DNA of 30,826 nucleotides from Welwitschia mirabilis (lineage: Eukaryota; Gnetophyta; Gnetopsida; Welwitschiales). Positions 30,170 to 30,826 of this stretch are shown here, one piece after another (within the stretch, counting starts at the first letter, position 1; the number at the start of each line of letters is the position of its first letter). A model generated the notes under the pieces. The model saw only the letters and a program-made list of their open reading frames with translations, was not told the DNA's origin and made no database searches. Location: contig JBOZIK010000001.1 of NCBI GenBank assembly GCA_051453625.1, positions 115,488,869 through 115,519,694 of the forward strand, given 5' to 3'. The position numbers and the translations under genes are program-made.

Positions 30170-30826
30170 ATAAGGATTTGATTGAGCCTATTCAAATGGC
30201 AAGCCTATCTAGAAAAAGATATTTTCTTATTATGATTAATGATTTTTCTAGATTTTAGTGGGTAGCTTTTCTTCATGCAAAATCTGATGCATATGAAAAT
30301 TTTATTAGAATTTTCAAGAAACTTCAAACTGAAAAGAAGCATGTAACAAAAAAAATTCAAAGTAATCATGGTAGATTTTGAAAATGAAAGATTTGAATTG
30401 TATTGCAACTCTAATGGAATTAATCGTGAGTTCTCATCTCCTAAAACCCCTCAACAAAATGGAATAGTTAAAAGAAGAAATCATAATTTACTAGATATGG
30501 CAAGAATTATGTTAAATAATAAAGATATTCCAAAACGGTTTTGGGCTAAAGCAGTAAGCATGACCTGTCATATTTCAAATAGAGTGTATTCAAGGCCTAG
30601 AACTTCTAAAACTTATTATGAGATTTGAAAAGAAAAGAAGCCTAATATATATTATTTCAAAAATTTTGGAAGTAAGTGCTTCATTTTAAAAGATAGATAA
30701 GATTTAGCAAAATTTTATTCTAAATCTGACGAAGGAATCTTTTTAGGGTACTATCAATCAAGTAGAGCTTATAGAGTATTTAATAAACGTACTCTTCATA
30801 TGAAGAATCTATAAATGTAAAAATTC
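30153..30826 (+). pseudogene. int: Ty1/copia integrase core, cut by the window edge
   Basis: Reads PLDLIHKDLIEPIQMASL with the first catalytic Asp at 30175-30177, then KRYFLIMINDFSRF, a stop, WVAFLHAKSDAYENF and KIQSNHGRF. The second catalytic Asp is Asn (30364-30366), and about two bases are missing just after it (around 30370), which shifts the frame. The next frame (open 30368-30628) reads ENERFELYCNSNGI, SSPKTPQQNGIVKRRNHNLL, MARIMLNN and PKRFWAKAV. The catalytic Glu is Lys (30470-30472). It continues with NFGSKCFILK and SKSDEGIFLGYYQSSRAYRVFNKRT to the window end. The enzyme would insert the element cDNA; with two of three catalytic residues lost it is dead. Confidence 0.9.

Overview
The window looks like intergenic heterochromatin from a flowering plant draft assembly. 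It is very AT-rich and CpG-poor. It is built almost entirely from decayed LTR retrotransposons in both orientations and is broken by 13 N-runs (about 1.8 kb of N). I find no intact host gene, no tRNA or rRNA gene, and nothing bacterial: no operons, CRISPR arrays or insertion sequences. Almost all short open frames are chance frames inside dead elements. The plant assignment rests on the retroelement types (Athila/Tat-like Ty3/gypsy and Ty1/copia with a CCHC-knuckle gag). The species cannot be read from the sequence.

Layout, left to right. (1) 1-1156: minus-strand copia gag remnant ending at a Met-tRNA-type primer binding site (1143-1156), followed by the probable LTR of that element (1157 to about 2.4 kb). 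(2) 2613-3102: a dispersed repeat with a second direct copy at 16553-16992. (3) About 3314-14103: a nearly full-length but dead minus-strand Athila/Tat-like element. It has both LTRs (about 1.3-1.5 kb), a putative PBS, gag, a partial protease, RT, RNase H and integrase in canonical order. Part of gag is present twice around 0.9 kb of foreign sequence, and part of the 5' LTR/leader is present twice around a gap. (4) 14.1-18.6 kb: unassigned AT-rich sequence. (5) 18.59-19.55 kb: a second Athila/Tat-like integrase remnant, minus strand. (6) 19.77-20.45 kb: plus-strand copia RT tail and RNase H, followed by a probable copia 3' end with a recurring short motif. (7) 20.97-23.1 kb: unassigned, with one unidentified open frame, a 21-bp tandem repeat, and a repeat that is the inverted copy of the left end of the window. 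(8) 23.2-25.1 kb: an LTR-like promoter region split by three gaps. (9) 26.1-30.8 kb: the best-preserved copia element, plus strand, with LTR, leader, gag, CCHC knuckle, protease and integrase core, running off the right edge. Its protease/pre-integrase segment is present twice around a 100-N gap.

No genes act together here, because every pol domain carries stops, frameshifts or catalytic substitutions. The most informative signals are: the full Athila-like element with a G-quadruplex-prone insert in one LTR only; the same Asp-to-Asn loss at the second integrase catalytic position in three unrelated remnants; irregularly spaced short-motif arrays in two copia LTR-like regions; and four 100-N gaps, each flanked by roughly 95%-identical direct copies, which points to unmerged haplotype or paralogue overlaps rather than biology. 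I saw no convincing undescribed biological system.
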